DNA of 64,000 bases, taken from UBA2033 sp035345875 (GTDB taxonomy: Bacteria; Spirochaetota; Leptospiria; Leptospirales; Leptospiraceae). Under the pieces are notes generated by a model. It saw only the letters and a list, made by a program, of their open reading frames with translations. It did not search any database and was not told the origin of the DNA. The stretch's first letter is position 1; every line of letters begins with the position of its first letter. The stretch lies in contig DAORDH010000028.1 of the NCBI GenBank assembly GCA_035345875.1, positions 6,751 through 70,750 of the forward strand, written 5' to 3'. Positions 1 to 10,003 of the stretch are shown piece after piece. The translations under genes were made by a program, and so were the position numbers.

Positions 1-1808
1 AGTTCAACAAGATTGGATTCAGTATTATCTAGTTCTAATTTTCCAGACTCAATTTTTGACAAATCTAAGATGTCAGAAATAACACCTAGAAGCGATTTCC
101 CAGAAGAAATAATATTGGAAATAAAATTATTCTGTGTTTCATCGAGAGTTGTTTGTGCAAGTAGTTCGGAAAAGCCAATAACTCCATTTAGAGGAGTTCT
201 AATTTCATGACTCATATTGGCTAGGAATTCTGATTTTGCTCGATTCGCCGTGTCTGCTAATCGTTTCGATTCGATTAGCTCTCTTTCCACTTTTTTCATA
301 TCCGTGATATCAATTGTAACGCCTAACACTTTTCCGCCTTCAATTAAGATGGCAGAGAGTAGAAAAAATTTAGTTTCTCCTTGTTTTGTGATTAGTTCTA
401 ATTCCGCTTCCAGTTTTCCTTCAGAAATTAGTTTTTGAAAGCGAAATATTTCTTGTTCTCTTTTTTCAGCGGATACTAAGTTAGTAATATTCATTGAGAG
501 AAATTCTGTCTGTGTGTAACCCGTGCTTTCTGATGCAGCTGGATTGACTTCTAAATAATTTCCTTGTAGATCTGTGATAAAGATTGCGTACGGAGCCATT
601 TGAATGTAGCTCTTCCATTTCGCTTCACTCATTTTTATTGCATCTTCAGCTAATTTCCTTTCTGTAATATCACGGCTGATTCCTAAGATTCCAATTAATT
701 CTCCTTCCGGTCCTAGGTAAGGAGTCTTTAATGTATCGAGTAGTATCTTTTTTCCGTCTGGATAAGTAACCCACTCTTCATTTCGTCTAGCGTTTAATTG
801 CTGCATCATTTTGTTATCATGTTCTCTAAAAAAATCAGCCAATTCTTTAGAAAACAGATCGTAGTCAGTCTTGCCTATGATCTCTTCTCTTTTTTTGCCT
901 ACGAACTTAGCAAATTCTGGATTGCATCCCAAATAAATTCCATCTATGTCTTTGAAAAAAATTAAATCTGGGATCGAATCTAAAAGGGAAGTGATTAGAG
1001 CCGTGTTTTTATGCAGTTCTTCCATTGTCTTTTTTTTCTCGGAAATGTCTTCTACGATCGACCAAATATAAGAGTTTCCTGCCGCATCCTTGATCAAGAT
1101 TCCATTCAAATTGATTGGAATTAAACTTCCGTCTTTTTGAATGTATTCTTTTTCGTAAGGACCATATCTACCGGTTTTAGTTAATGACTCTAATTGTTTT
1201 TCTTCTTCTGATTCATATTTTTTTGGAGTCAGTTGCCAATAATCCAATTGATTGAGTTCTGATTCTGTGTATCCGCATATATCCCGAAAGGCAGAATTGA
1301 ATTCAATGTATTTTCCATTCATATCCGTAAGTGCAATACCTAAGGGAGAAAGTTCATAAAGACTTTGGAGTTTGTCTTCATTTGTTCTAAAATTTTTTTC
1401 TAGTTTTTTGATTTGTTGGTTTTCTTGGTTTAACTTTTCTACTTTTAATTCTAATTCTTTTTGAATCGTTATATCCTGAGTCAATATGATCAGCTGATTT
1501 TTAGTTGAGACTTGAACGCAAACGTCATACCACTTATTTAAGTTCTTTTGGTAAATCTGTGTTTGTTGATTTTTATTTTCAGAAAGAAAAATTAGGAATT
1601 GTTTCCAGTTCTCATTTGCATTAACGATAGTTGATTCAATCTCTCTGATCTTCTTACCTAGGATTTCTTTAATATCTAACTCAAATACCCTTAGAAAAAA
1701 AATGTTAGCTTCTAGGAATGTAAATTCTGATCTACTCTGATTCAATTCATTTTGGAGAAGAGCATAGCCAAGAGGATAATCTTGCAGTAAATCAGATGCA
1801 AAAATCAT
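1..1808 (-). CDS. multi-PAS sensor histidine kinase, C-terminus cut by window edge
   Basis: The minus frame is open from an ATG at 1808 to the left edge, so about 602 N-terminal residues are visible and the ATPase part is missing. Roughly four PAS segments are seen (about residues 1-120, 145-260, 265-385, 395-510), each ending in a typical PAC signature such as ISRDITERK or TIDITDMKK. A HisKA dimerisation domain follows, with the H-box NMSHEIRTPLNGVIGF; its phospho-accepting histidine is residue 534. No transmembrane helix or signal peptide is visible, so a cytoplasmic sensor is inferred. The kinase at 61875-63950 has a very similar H-box and PAS style and is probably a paralogue. The input signal is unknown. 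The family role, autophosphorylation on His and transfer to a receiver domain, is established knowledge. Whether this protein carries its own receiver domain cannot be seen here. Confidence 0.93.
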   Translation of the reverse strand, partial: MIFASDLLQDYPLGYALLQNELNQSRSEFTFLEANIFFLRVFELDIKEILGKKIREIESTIVNANENWKQFLIFLSENKNQQTQIYQKNLNKWYDVCVQVSTKNQLIILTQDITIQKELELKVEKLNQENQQIKKLEKNFRTNEDKLQSLYELSPLGIALTDMNGKYIEFNSAFRDICGYTESELNQLDYWQLTPKKYESEEEKQLESLTKTGRYGPYEKEYIQKDGSLIPINLNGILIKDAAGNSYIWSIVEDISEKKKTMEELHKNTALITSLLDSIPDLIFFKDIDGIYLGCNPEFAKFVGKKREEIIGKTDYDLFSKELADFFREHDNKMMQQLNARRNEEWVTYPDGKKILLDTLKTPYLGPEGELIGILGISRDITERKLAEDAIKMSEAKWKSYIQMAPYAIFITDLQGNYLEVNPAASESTGYTQTEFLSMNITNLVSAEKREQEIFRFQKLISEGKLEAELELITKQGETKFFLLSAILIEGGKVLGVTIDITDMKKVERELIESKRLADTANRAKSEFLANMSHEIRTPLNGVIGFSELLAQTTLDETQNNFISNIISSGKSLLGVISDILDLSKIESGKLELDNTESNLVE

Positions 1809-2362
1809 AATACAATTATAAATGAGAATCAATATTTTGAAAATAAAAAATATTTCTAAAATGGAAAACTTATTCTTTCAAGATGCTAACTGTTAGGTTT
1901 TGTTTTATTTGGATGCTACTTGTAGTGTATAAAAATTTGATAGATGAATGACTCATTTTTTATAAGTAAAAAAATTCTAAGATAGTCATACTCCAAAAGA
2001 GAAATGTTACAAATTTATTTCTCTCTCACGAGGAAGTAAAGTGCATCCTTCTGTAAATAAGGAATCTCACGAATCAGATCTTAGATTTAGAATGAGCAAA
2101 GTTTCAATTTTATGTGTTTCTACTTCTAAATAGTTAGTCGATATACGTTGTGCGGAATTGTATTGAAAAAGATTGTCTGATGTGTATTTGAATGGGTTTT
2201 ATATTTTACAATAAACTTTAGACTTACCATTCATCCTTTTTTTATAGACTAGATTTCTAAAAACTTTTACAACTTTAGTAGGGTGCAATTTCATTCAATA
2301 TAAAATGTCTTCTTCTTGATTTTTCATTTTCAAAAACAGGGTAGTTTCATTAGTGTGGAACT
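1809..2362. other. gene-free divergent intergenic region
   Basis: About 550 bases separate the divergent kinase (minus) and the CHASE4-like sensor (plus). The stretch is very AT-rich. I see no convincing reading frame, tRNA or strong hairpin. Promoters for both flanking genes must lie here, but I cannot place them with confidence. Confidence 0.5.
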
Positions 2363-4231
2363 ATGCCCAAGAGATTAGTCCCAAAAAGTCTTACATCTGA
2401 AAAAAGGGAAAATCATTTAACTACTTACCTGAGGGATTTTCAGAAAAGAGGAGATTTTAAGAAATATGTTTTTGTATCTCTTATTCTTTTAGTTTTATTT
2501 GAAATCTTAATTGGGATTGGCTTTAATCTTATTTTCTCAGAAACTCTAGAGGAGAATCGCAAAGAAAATTATACTAGAGCATGGAATAATTATCTAAATC
2601 AAAAATGGAAGTCAGATCATAGTAAAATCACTGGATATGTATGGTGGAGTGATATTTGGAAAAGCATGTATAAAGGCGATTTAAAACAATTAGATACTGC
2701 CTTTCAAGCTGATGCTTCTTTCAAAGAAAACTATGATTTGTTTTTAGTTTTTACCAATCCAAATTCAGATCCTGCTTTTAAGATAGTCGGTAAAAATCTT
2801 AAAAGTTTTGATTCTGTAGATAATAATTTAATTCAAGCATTCTTTCGGGAGAAAAATCTAAAGCCTGGCAATATTCACACAATTGAAAAATTAAAAGACA
2901 ATCGATACTTTCTCATTTCTGTTTCTGCGTTATGCGACGACTTAGGAAACCCTATTTTTCCAGGTATTGCCTTCTTTGCTTCCGACTTAGAGAAATTTCT
3001 AAGGCTTGCTGAGGAGGTAATTCCTGTTAAGATGGAGGTTAAGTCTGGTTTACCTCCGAAAGATATTTATCATTTTTTTAATATGGGCAATACATTAACA
3101 AATTCAGGAAATTTTTATATCGAAGTGAAGCCTGAATTTGAAATTAAAACTTTAGTCATAAAAACACTCATCTTTTTTATTTCCATTCAACTTATCCTGA
3201 CTATTTCTTTGTTTGTATTAATTGTTCCTCGGTATACCCGAAGAAAAACAGAAAAGTTAAAAGAAATTATCAATGCTTCTGAGGCTTTAAATTATGAACT
3301 GATGAATAAAGTAGAAGAATTAAAAATTGCCAAAGAAGAAATTGAAAAATCGGAAGCGAAATACAGTCATTTAATAGAAAGTTCGAAAGATATTATTTTT
3401 TCTTTTGATCATAATGGAGTAATTTTAACAGCAAATAAAGCGTTAGTAGAATTTCTTGGATTTAAAAAAGAAGATTTATTAGGAAAATATTTCTTAGATC
3501 TTGCTTATAGACCAGATAAAAAATTAGATTCGCTCGAAAAACAATTGTTAATGGAAAAGTTCGAAGAACTAAAAGAAAACAAATCTTCCGTATCTTTTGA
3601 TATGACATTCGGAACAAAAAATAATGAGCCTTTGCAACTAGGCGTAAAATGGGAATATGTTGAAATTTGTGAAAATTTTGTCGTCTTTGGGAAGGCATTT
3701 ACTGTCTCAGAAGATTCAATGCTCAAGTATGTAGAATCTGAGAATAGACAGTATGTTTTTAATAATTACATAACGCTTGCAGAACAGGTATCTCAGAGAA
3801 TCACAGCAAATCTAATAAAGCATTTAGATTCAAATGATGTTTTTAATATTAGGATTTGTGTTCGAGAGATTATTATTAATTCAATCGAACATGGAAATCT
3901 AAATATAGATTATAATACAAAGACTGAGCTTAGAAAAGTGAAAGGAAGATACTTTCAATTTTTACAAGAAAGACAAAATGATCCTCTTTATAAAGATCGA
4001 AAAGTTACTGTCTTCTATTCCCTAAAATCCAATCGAGTCTCTTTCTTGGTAAAAGACGAAGGAAAGGGTTTTGACCATAAAAAGATGCTTGCGGATAACG
4101 CTGATACCGCTAATGCAAATTTTTTAGATCATGGTAGGGGAATTTATATGACTAAAAATACCTTTGATAAAATTAGATACAATCCAGCTGGAAACAAAGT
4201 TTTATTAGTAAAGTATTTTAAAAAAGATTAA
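2363..4231 (+). CDS. membrane sensor: CHASE4-like + PAS + RsbW-like ATPase
   Basis: 622 residues. A transmembrane helix at about 36-56 is followed by an extracytoplasmic segment with the Trp-rich pattern of CHASE4 sensors (YVWWSDIW near residues 88-95), a second helix at about 265-287, a short coiled coil, a PAS domain (about 330-450), and a C-terminal ATPase of the RsbW/SpoIIAB (HATPase_c_2) type. The ATPase part shows the N-box REIIINSIEHGN, the G1 box VKDEGKGFD and HGRGIYM. There is no HisKA domain, so this is probably not a classical histidine kinase. RsbW-type ATPases act as anti-sigma or anti-anti-sigma protein kinases, so a role in partner switching is inferred. The gene stands alone, with no obvious STAS partner beside it. 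The start is the first ATG of a long open frame and no strong ribosome site is seen. Confidence 0.85.
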   Translation: MPKRLVPKSLTSEKRENHLTTYLRDFQKRGDFKKYVFVSLILLVLFEILIGIGFNLIFSETLEENRKENYTRAWNNYLNQKWKSDHSKITGYVWWSDIWKSMYKGDLKQLDTAFQADASFKENYDLFLVFTNPNSDPAFKIVGKNLKSFDSVDNNLIQAFFREKNLKPGNIHTIEKLKDNRYFLISVSALCDDLGNPIFPGIAFFASDLEKFLRLAEEVIPVKMEVKSGLPPKDIYHFFNMGNTLTNSGNFYIEVKPEFEIKTLVIKTLIFFISIQLILTISLFVLIVPRYTRRKTEKLKEIINASEALNYELMNKVEELKIAKEEIEKSEAKYSHLIESSKDIIFSFDHNGVILTANKALVEFLGFKKEDLLGKYFLDLAYRPDKKLDSLEKQLLMEKFEELKENKSSVSFDMTFGTKNNEPLQLGVKWEYVEICENFVVFGKAFTVSEDSMLKYVESENRQYVFNNYITLAEQVSQRITANLIKHLDSNDVFNIRICVREIIINSIEHGNLNIDYNTKTELRKVKGRYFQFLQERQNDPLYKDRKVTVFYSLKSNRVSFLVKDEGKGFDHKKMLADNADTANANFLDHGRGIYMTKNTFDKIRYNPAGNKVLLVKYFKKD

Positions 4232-4285
4232 CTCTTCTTTTTTATTAGAATAGAAAATTATCTGGATGAATTCACGGAAAAAATT

Positions 4286-5743
4286 TTATTCGATTTTTCG
4301 AATCTTATGATTATTTGTATCCGCGACATATAAAACATTTCCAATAAATGTCATTGCTCTTGGAAGATTAAAAGATGCATTTGTTCCTGTTCCGTCACTT
4401 GATCCAGAACTTCCAGAGCCTACAAATACCGAACCAATGCCAGTGTCGATATCATATTTATAAATCCTATGCCCTGTATTTTCACTAACGTATAAATATT
4501 TACCATAAACAACAGTGGCATGAGGATCCGTCATGTTTGTAAAGGTTGAGACATTGCCTGAGATACTAGTATCAATTTTTCGAATATTATTATTTCCTTT
4601 ATCTGTCAGAAAAATATAACTTTGATAGAAAGTAATACCTACAATATCTTGGCTAAAACTAGCCGAAAGAAGAAGACCATTGTTTGTTCCAGGACAAGTA
4701 GAACCCGCGTGTGTTGTGACAAGAGCAGATGTGGTTATCTTTCTAATTCTACAATTATCTTCATCTGATAAGTAAAAATCAGACCCGTTGTATATTATGT
4801 AATTAGCTGCATTGAATCTAGCTGCAGAACTTGTTCCATCCGTGTATCCTAGCGTTGCAGTAGCAGGTCCGGCAAATGTGGTTACCGTGAGATTTGATAA
4901 ATTTAATAAACGAATTGAATAATTATTTCTATCTACAATAAATAGATTTGTTCCATCCGTTGTAATTCCAGTAGGACTATTGAATTGAGCTGATAAGCCT
5001 ATCGCATTTGTATATCCTAATGTGGAGCCTGCAATTGTGCTAACTGTTTGGTTGTTCATATCTAGTTTACGAATTCTATTATTGCTCGTATCTACAACAT
5101 AGAGACTATTGCCTAACGCTACAATACCCTGTGGTTGATTGAATGTGCTCGTTGAAAAAGAACCATCAGCACTCCCTAAGCCTCCTGTTCCAGTAAGAGT
5201 TGTTACGATTCCCTTTGGACCTGTTGAGCAAGTAACTGTTCCTGAAATATTTGGATCCATTTGAATACAAAAGGGAGTATACAGAAGTTTATTCCCATTG
5301 CTATCTTTTGCAATAATATCGACTCGGTAAAATTGATATGGCTCTAACCCAGAGATTGTATAAGCAGAAATATTTGTTGTATAGTCTAGTTTTAAAACTG
5401 CATTTGCCTCTACCTGATCGATAGTCGTCCACTCGTCTGGATAGGATGCATAAATTCTATAATTAATTGTTCCGTTCATTCCGCTTGGTGGCGTTAAGTT
5501 AATTGTAACTTGTGTATAGGTCCTTGCACCTAATGAAATATTACCTGATTGTGGAGAGGAAGTCGTTGTGTTTGAAACTGTCGGCCTATTACTTAGGGAA
5601 GCTACAATAGATGTAGTGGAGGAATTTCTCATATCAAATGGACTCTTTTTTGCTTTTAAACAATTCAAAAAGAGTAAGAAATAAATGGAGTATAAAATTG
5701 AGATTAGAAAGAAATAGAATAACTTTATAATGTGAACTTGCAT
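4286..5743 (-). CDS. NHL beta-propeller lipoprotein with Fn3-like N-terminal domain
   Basis: 485 residues. The N-terminus is a hydrophobic signal segment (about residues 8-27) ending in the lipobox LFLNC, so lipid attachment at the cysteine is predicted. Residues about 65-160 read as a fibronectin type III-like beta-sandwich (TVNLTPPSG-like strands and an LEPYQFYRVDIIAKD segment). Residues about 185-485 contain repeated NHL/SMP-30-like blades with the recurring pattern G(I/N)-x-LYVVDTSNNRIRKLD, five or more copies, ending in the blade ADTNNHKIRKIE. NHL propellers are binding scaffolds, and the ligand is unknown. Surface or periplasmic exposure is inferred from the lipobox. The gene is convergent with the preceding sensor and is not clearly in an operon. 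Confidence 0.85.
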   Translation of the reverse strand: MQVHIIKLFYFFLISILYSIYFLLFLNCLKAKKSPFDMRNSSTTSIVASLSNRPTVSNTTTSSPQSGNISLGARTYTQVTINLTPPSGMNGTINYRIYASYPDEWTTIDQVEANAVLKLDYTTNISAYTISGLEPYQFYRVDIIAKDSNGNKLLYTPFCIQMDPNISGTVTCSTGPKGIVTTLTGTGGLGSADGSFSTSTFNQPQGIVALGNSLYVVDTSNNRIRKLDMNNQTVSTIAGSTLGYTNAIGLSAQFNSPTGITTDGTNLFIVDRNNYSIRLLNLSNLTVTTFAGPATATLGYTDGTSSAARFNAANYIIYNGSDFYLSDEDNCRIRKITTSALVTTHAGSTCPGTNNGLLLSASFSQDIVGITFYQSYIFLTDKGNNNIRKIDTSISGNVSTFTNMTDPHATVVYGKYLYVSENTGHRIYKYDIDTGIGSVFVGSGSSGSSDGTGTNASFNLPRAMTFIGNVLYVADTNNHKIRKIE

Positions 5744-6123
5744 GCTTCTCTATTAACTCCTTTTTTTAAAACTGCCACCACTTATCTTGGAACTAAATAT
5801 TTAGATCCTTTGAAATCATTTTCATTCCTATTTCTAGAAATAGATTTCAATGTTTTCGATAAAAACTAAGGTATGGATTTAAGATCTTCATCACGAGGAG
5901 TCTCTTAATTAATACTCACTTGTTTTCAAATCAAATTCAAAAGGAGTCTTTACGAAAAAGGTTTTTCTTCTAAAACTTTAATAGTTTAATCTAACCAAGT
6001 TTCCTCTAGTGAATCGTTTTGATCGATGCAAGAAATTCTGTCCTGTGGCGCATTTCTGCCATTCTATTCACACAATTGGTAGAATGCAAGGGATATTAAA
6101 AGCGAATAGTTAAGATATTTCTA
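5744..6123. other. gene-free intergenic region
   Basis: About 380 AT-rich bases lie between the NHL lipoprotein start and the end of the RND gene. No open frame with a ribosome site and no RNA gene is recognisable. The promoter of the lipoprotein should lie near its right-hand start at 5743. Confidence 0.45.
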
Positions 6124-6145
6124 GGGGCTAATTGAGTTTAGCCCC
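6124..6145 (-). terminator. candidate terminator hairpin after the RND gene
   Basis: A perfect 8-bp stem (GGGGCTAA/TTAGCCCC) with a 6-base loop lies six bases beyond the RND stop codon. The U-tract after it on the minus strand is poor, so termination is likely but not certain. Confidence 0.6.
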
Positions 6146-6151
6146 TTAGAA

Positions 6152-9100
6152 CTAGGAATGTCGAAACTTACTTTCGATTGATTCTCTCAACCTGTCTACA
6201 TACCCGAAGAGTGCTGGCACAACAATCAAGGTTAGAAGCGTTGAAAGAATAAGGCCTCCGATAATTGCAATTCCCATTGCTGTTCTAGATTTGGCTGCTT
6301 CTCCTAGTCCTAGTGCAATCGGTAAAGTTCCTGCGATCATCGCAAGAGAAGTCATTAGAATAGGTCTTAAGCGAAGAACACCTGCTGTTTTGATCGCTTC
6401 CTTTCTATCAACTCCTGAATGTATGGCGCGCATCGCATAATCTACAATTAAAATTGAGTTCTTTGTTACAAGTCCCATAAGAAGAATGATCCCGATCATA
6501 GAAAATAGATTTAACATTTCTCCAAAGAGTGCAAGTGCTAAAAAAGCTCCCGAGAAAGCAGGCGGAATTGCAATCAAAACTGAAATAGGTGTTATAAAAG
6601 ATTCATAAAGAGAAGCAAGCACTAGATAGATAAAAAGAAGTGCAAATCCAAATGCAATAATAATGTTTTGCATGAGTTCTCTAAAATCTTCAGACTGTCC
6701 ATAAAACGCATAACGTATTCCCGGAGGAGGGGGGAATGTCTCCGCTAGTATTTTCTTCGCCATATCGGTTGCATTTCCAATGGCTCCTGTGGAAGTGAGA
6801 TTCGCTCGAATAGGTATGACACGAGACCGATCCTGTCTACTGATCTTAGCTGGACCAAGTTTCTCTTTTCCACTGCTTACAAAATTAAGAGGTATCATTT
6901 TGAAATTGACGTTAGGAACTTTTGTGTCTAAGTAGGCGGAACGCAAATTTCGTTGCTCTGGCTTTAAACGCATCAGTATATCGTATTCGAGTCCCTTATC
7001 ATGCAGTTTCCCAACAACGCCACCCTCGATATGATACCTAAGTTCTGCACCTGCTGTGATAGGAGCAACACCTACACTTTGCATTTTTTTAAAATCAAAT
7101 TCGATTTGAAATTCAGGCTTTCCAGCTTGGTAATCTCTTTCAATATCTGTTAGATCCGGTATTACTTTTAGTTTTTCGATTAATTCTTTTGAGTATTTTT
7201 CTATTGCCTCTAGGTCATCACCCATGATATTTAAGTTAAATGGATAATTGACTCCTCCACCCACAGCGCTATAATCATTCACCGAGGGTCTAGCATAATT
7301 AAACTCTTTCATCATTTCTCGAACTTCAGATTTTACAACTGCTGTGCTTCTTCGTCTTTGATGCGATGGAACTAACGCTATTCCGATATTCCCAATGGTA
7401 GGAAATCCGTCTGGGCTTCCTACAACAGTTGCCAGTTTGTTTAATTCTGGAATAGTTTTTAATTTTTCTTCGATCTTTTGAATTACATCATAAGTTCCTT
7501 GTAAAGAAGTTCCAGGTGGCATATCTATAGAAACTAAAAATTCACCCTGATCGTTAGGAGGAAGAAAGGTCTTTTTTACAAACTTTAATGAGTAAATACT
7601 AAAAACAAAAACAAATGTAGCTGCGATTAATACAATGATTGGTCTTTTTATGACAAAGTCTAGAATGATTCCATATACTTTCTCTAACCATGTTTGGAAA
7701 TTATCAAAGATTTTTACTAAGAAGTTTGGATTCCCATGTGCCTTTCCTGCAAAATAAGCGCTAAGCATAGGAGCAATTGTGAGAGCATCAAACAAACTTA
7801 CAATCATTGCGAACACAACTGTTAAACCAAATTGTTTGAAAAACTGACCCGCAATTCCACTTAAAAATCCAATCGGTAAAAACACAGCAATCACCGTTAG
7901 ACTTGTAGCAACGACTGCAAGAGTTACTTCGGTTGTCCCAATCTCAGCGGCAATAACAGGAGGATGTCCTTCTTCTAATTTTCTAAAAATATTCTCTCTA
8001 ACAACAATGGCATCATCGACCAAGAGCCCTACCGTCAGAGATAAGGCGAGTAGGGTCATTACATTGATTGTAAACCCCATCGCATACATAATGATAAATG
8101 CTCCGAGAAGACTATTGGGGAGAGCAAGACCTGTTATAATCGTGGATCTAACGTTTCCAAGAAAGAAATATACAACAATGACTGTTAGTAAGATCCCTAA
8201 TATAAGCGAGACAGATACATCTTCCACATTGGCTCGTATCCAAATCGAGCTATCTCTTACAACAATAATATGTGGATTTCCTTTTCTATCTTTTAAAACA
8301 GTTTCGTTTAACTTTTCTACTTTTTGTAAGACTGAATCAACAACGGCAACTGTATTTGCCCCAGATTGTTTATATACATCAATAAAAAGAGAAGGTTTTG
8401 TTAGTCTTTCGATTTGTGGAGGATCACCTTTTCGGATACTATTGATAAACCCTTGGATGAGACTGTGTGTTGGCGGATCTTCTTTGGTAGGTGCATACAA
8501 AAAACACATGGTTTTTAAGTCTTCAATCGTATCTACCACTCTTGCAATTTTGGACACCGGGACAGAACTTCCAAGTTCTCCTCCGAAGAAAACCTGCGCT
8601 TCTTCTATTTCAGATAATTTTTCGAATCGACCAATTGTTCTGTAGGATACTTCAGATTTGCCGCTTTCAAATTTTCCAACCGGAACATTGAGTCCAAAGC
8701 TTTTTAATTGGTTCCCCATAAAAACATTTGATAGAGAATATTCATTTAGTTTTTTCCTATCCACCTCGATTTGGATTTGTCTCTTTGCTCCTCCAATGAT
8801 TCGAACGGATCCAACATTGTTGACTTGTTCAATTCCTGGCTTTAATTCTTCTTTCGCGATATCATATAGTTCTACTGGTGGAATTTCGCCAAAGAGAGAA
8901 AGCCTAACGATTGGCTGATCGGCCGGATCGAATCTTTGTATAACTGGCTCATCAATATCGCTAGGAAGTTCTCTTCTAATTCTAGCTATTTTATTTCTGA
9001 CTTGTTGTTCTGAATCTTTTATATCTGCTGTTAGAAAAAATTCTGCGATTACAATTGATATACCTTCTTGGTTTCGGGACGATATACGCTTGAGTCCTGA

Positions 9101-9322
9101 TATTGATCCGATTTCTTCTTCGATTGGTCTAGAAATTAAAGTTTCAACTTCTTCTGGTCCTGCTCCTCGGTAAACAGTCGAAACTGAGATGACTGGTATA
9201 TTTACATCAGGGAATAAATCTACTCCGAGTCGATTGAGAGCAAACCAACCAGTAAAAATAATTAAAATTACAATACTTGAGATAAATATGGGTCTATTTA
9301 TAGATAGCTTTGCTATGTTCAT
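6152..9322 (-). CDS. RND-family efflux transporter (AcrB/HAE1-like inner-membrane pump)
   Basis: 1056 residues, the normal length for a tripartite RND pump. The N-terminus has a hydrophobic helix at about 10-30 and the family signature GVDLFPDVNIP. The two-half layout with large periplasmic loops is visible. The proton-relay aspartates are in TM4 (SLTVGLLVDDAIV, Asp436-Asp437), and the C-terminal half ends with the paired motif LMGLVTKNSILIVDYAM. The segment around residues 272-318 is longer than in E. coli AcrB and is Pro/Lys-rich. No membrane-fusion protein or outer-membrane channel gene is adjacent, so partners must be encoded elsewhere. Substrate cannot be told from sequence: drug, bile-salt or metal export are all possible, although HAE1-type motifs favour hydrophobic compounds. 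Confidence 0.95.
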   Translation of the reverse strand: MNIAKLSINRPIFISSIVILIIFTGWFALNRLGVDLFPDVNIPVISVSTVYRGAGPEEVETLISRPIEEEIGSISGLKRISSRNQEGISIVIAEFFLTADIKDSEQQVRNKIARIRRELPSDIDEPVIQRFDPADQPIVRLSLFGEIPPVELYDIAKEELKPGIEQVNNVGSVRIIGGAKRQIQIEVDRKKLNEYSLSNVFMGNQLKSFGLNVPVGKFESGKSEVSYRTIGRFEKLSEIEEAQVFFGGELGSSVPVSKIARVVDTIEDLKTMCFLYAPTKEDPPTHSLIQGFINSIRKGDPPQIERLTKPSLFIDVYKQSGANTVAVVDSVLQKVEKLNETVLKDRKGNPHIIVVRDSSIWIRANVEDVSVSLILGILLTVIVVYFFLGNVRSTIITGLALPNSLLGAFIIMYAMGFTINVMTLLALSLTVGLLVDDAIVVRENIFRKLEEGHPPVIAAEIGTTEVTLAVVATSLTVIAVFLPIGFLSGIAGQFFKQFGLTVVFAMIVSLFDALTIAPMLSAYFAGKAHGNPNFLVKIFDNFQTWLEKVYGIILDFVIKRPIIVLIAATFVFVFSIYSLKFVKKTFLPPNDQGEFLVSIDMPPGTSLQGTYDVIQKIEEKLKTIPELNKLATVVGSPDGFPTIGNIGIALVPSHQRRRSTAVVKSEVREMMKEFNYARPSVNDYSAVGGGVNYPFNLNIMGDDLEAIEKYSKELIEKLKVIPDLTDIERDYQAGKPEFQIEFDFKKMQSVGVAPITAGAELRYHIEGGVVGKLHDKGLEYDILMRLKPEQRNLRSAYLDTKVPNVNFKMIPLNFVSSGKEKLGPAKISRQDRSRVIPIRANLTSTGAIGNATDMAKKILAETFPPPPGIRYAFYGQSEDFRELMQNIIIAFGFALLFIYLVLASLYESFITPISVLIAIPPAFSGAFLALALFGEMLNLFSMIGIILLMGLVTKNSILIVDYAMRAIHSGVDRKEAIKTAGVLRLRPILMTSLAMIAGTLPIALGLGEAAKSRTAMGIAIIGGLILSTLLTLIVVPALFGYVDRLRESIESKFRHS

Positions 9323-9502
9323 GGATACATTGTTTTGAATCCCATTTCACATACAATAAAAATAATTAGAAAGAGATCTATTCTTTGTATTTCAATGATA
9401 TAATTTTAAGAACTAAAAAAATAGGTGAGGACGATCAAAATCTGTAAGAAACAAATAAAACAAATATTGTTTACTTATTTCTTACCATTTTGTTGGTGTT
9501 TA

Positions 9503-10003
9503 TTAAAAATAATATCTAGCTCCAATTGCTATACCGGGACCGAATCCACTTCTATCACTGAGATAAATATTGATCGCCAATTCTCCGTAAATTTCAAAGT
9601 TTTTTTCGCGATTCATATAAGTAATTCCTATCGGAATACGAAGTCCTGGGGAGAAAAAATAATGATCTCTCTCCACAAAACGCCCTCTCCCTGGATTTAA
9701 CTTTTCATATCTTTCAGAAAAAGAGATTCCTCCACCTGCGTAAACATACAAAGAAGGCTTAATTTCTGCGAAATTATATAAAAAAACAAAATGAAGATAT
9801 TGCCCCCATTTTTCTTGATAGCCAATTCCCAGTGTTCCTTCTAACGTTTTTTTATCATCTAACCAATATTTACCGGTAATACCAGTTGGAGAAAAAAGAG
9901 AAATACCAACACCAAGTTTTTTTCCAGTATCGGAACTGGTAGATTCCTTTGATAAAATACCTAGACTCATAAATAACAATAGGAGAATTATTATTTGTTT
10001 CAT
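9503..10003 (-). CDS. predicted small outer-membrane beta-barrel protein
   Basis: 166 residues with an N-terminal signal peptide (about residues 1-19). Alternating hydrophobic and polar strands follow, and the protein ends in ARYYF, a terminal aromatic as expected for BAM-inserted barrels. Its ATG overlaps the TAA of the upstream deacetylase by one base (TAATG), implying translational coupling and a shared envelope job. No named family is recognised. It could be a porin-like or lipid-A-modifying barrel, but no catalytic motif is evident. Confidence 0.7.
   Translation of the reverse strand: MKQIIILLLLFMSLGILSKESTSSDTGKKLGVGISLFSPTGITGKYWLDDKKTLEGTLGIGYQEKWGQYLHFVFLYNFAEIKPSLYVYAGGGISFSERYEKLNPGRGRFVERDHYFFSPGLRIPIGITYMNREKNFEIYGELAINIYLSDRSGFGPGIAIGARYYF

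Noticed and set aside
8007..8645. 212-aa plus-strand frame opposite the RND gene
   Set aside because: It is antisense to a clear RND protein and has no independent features.
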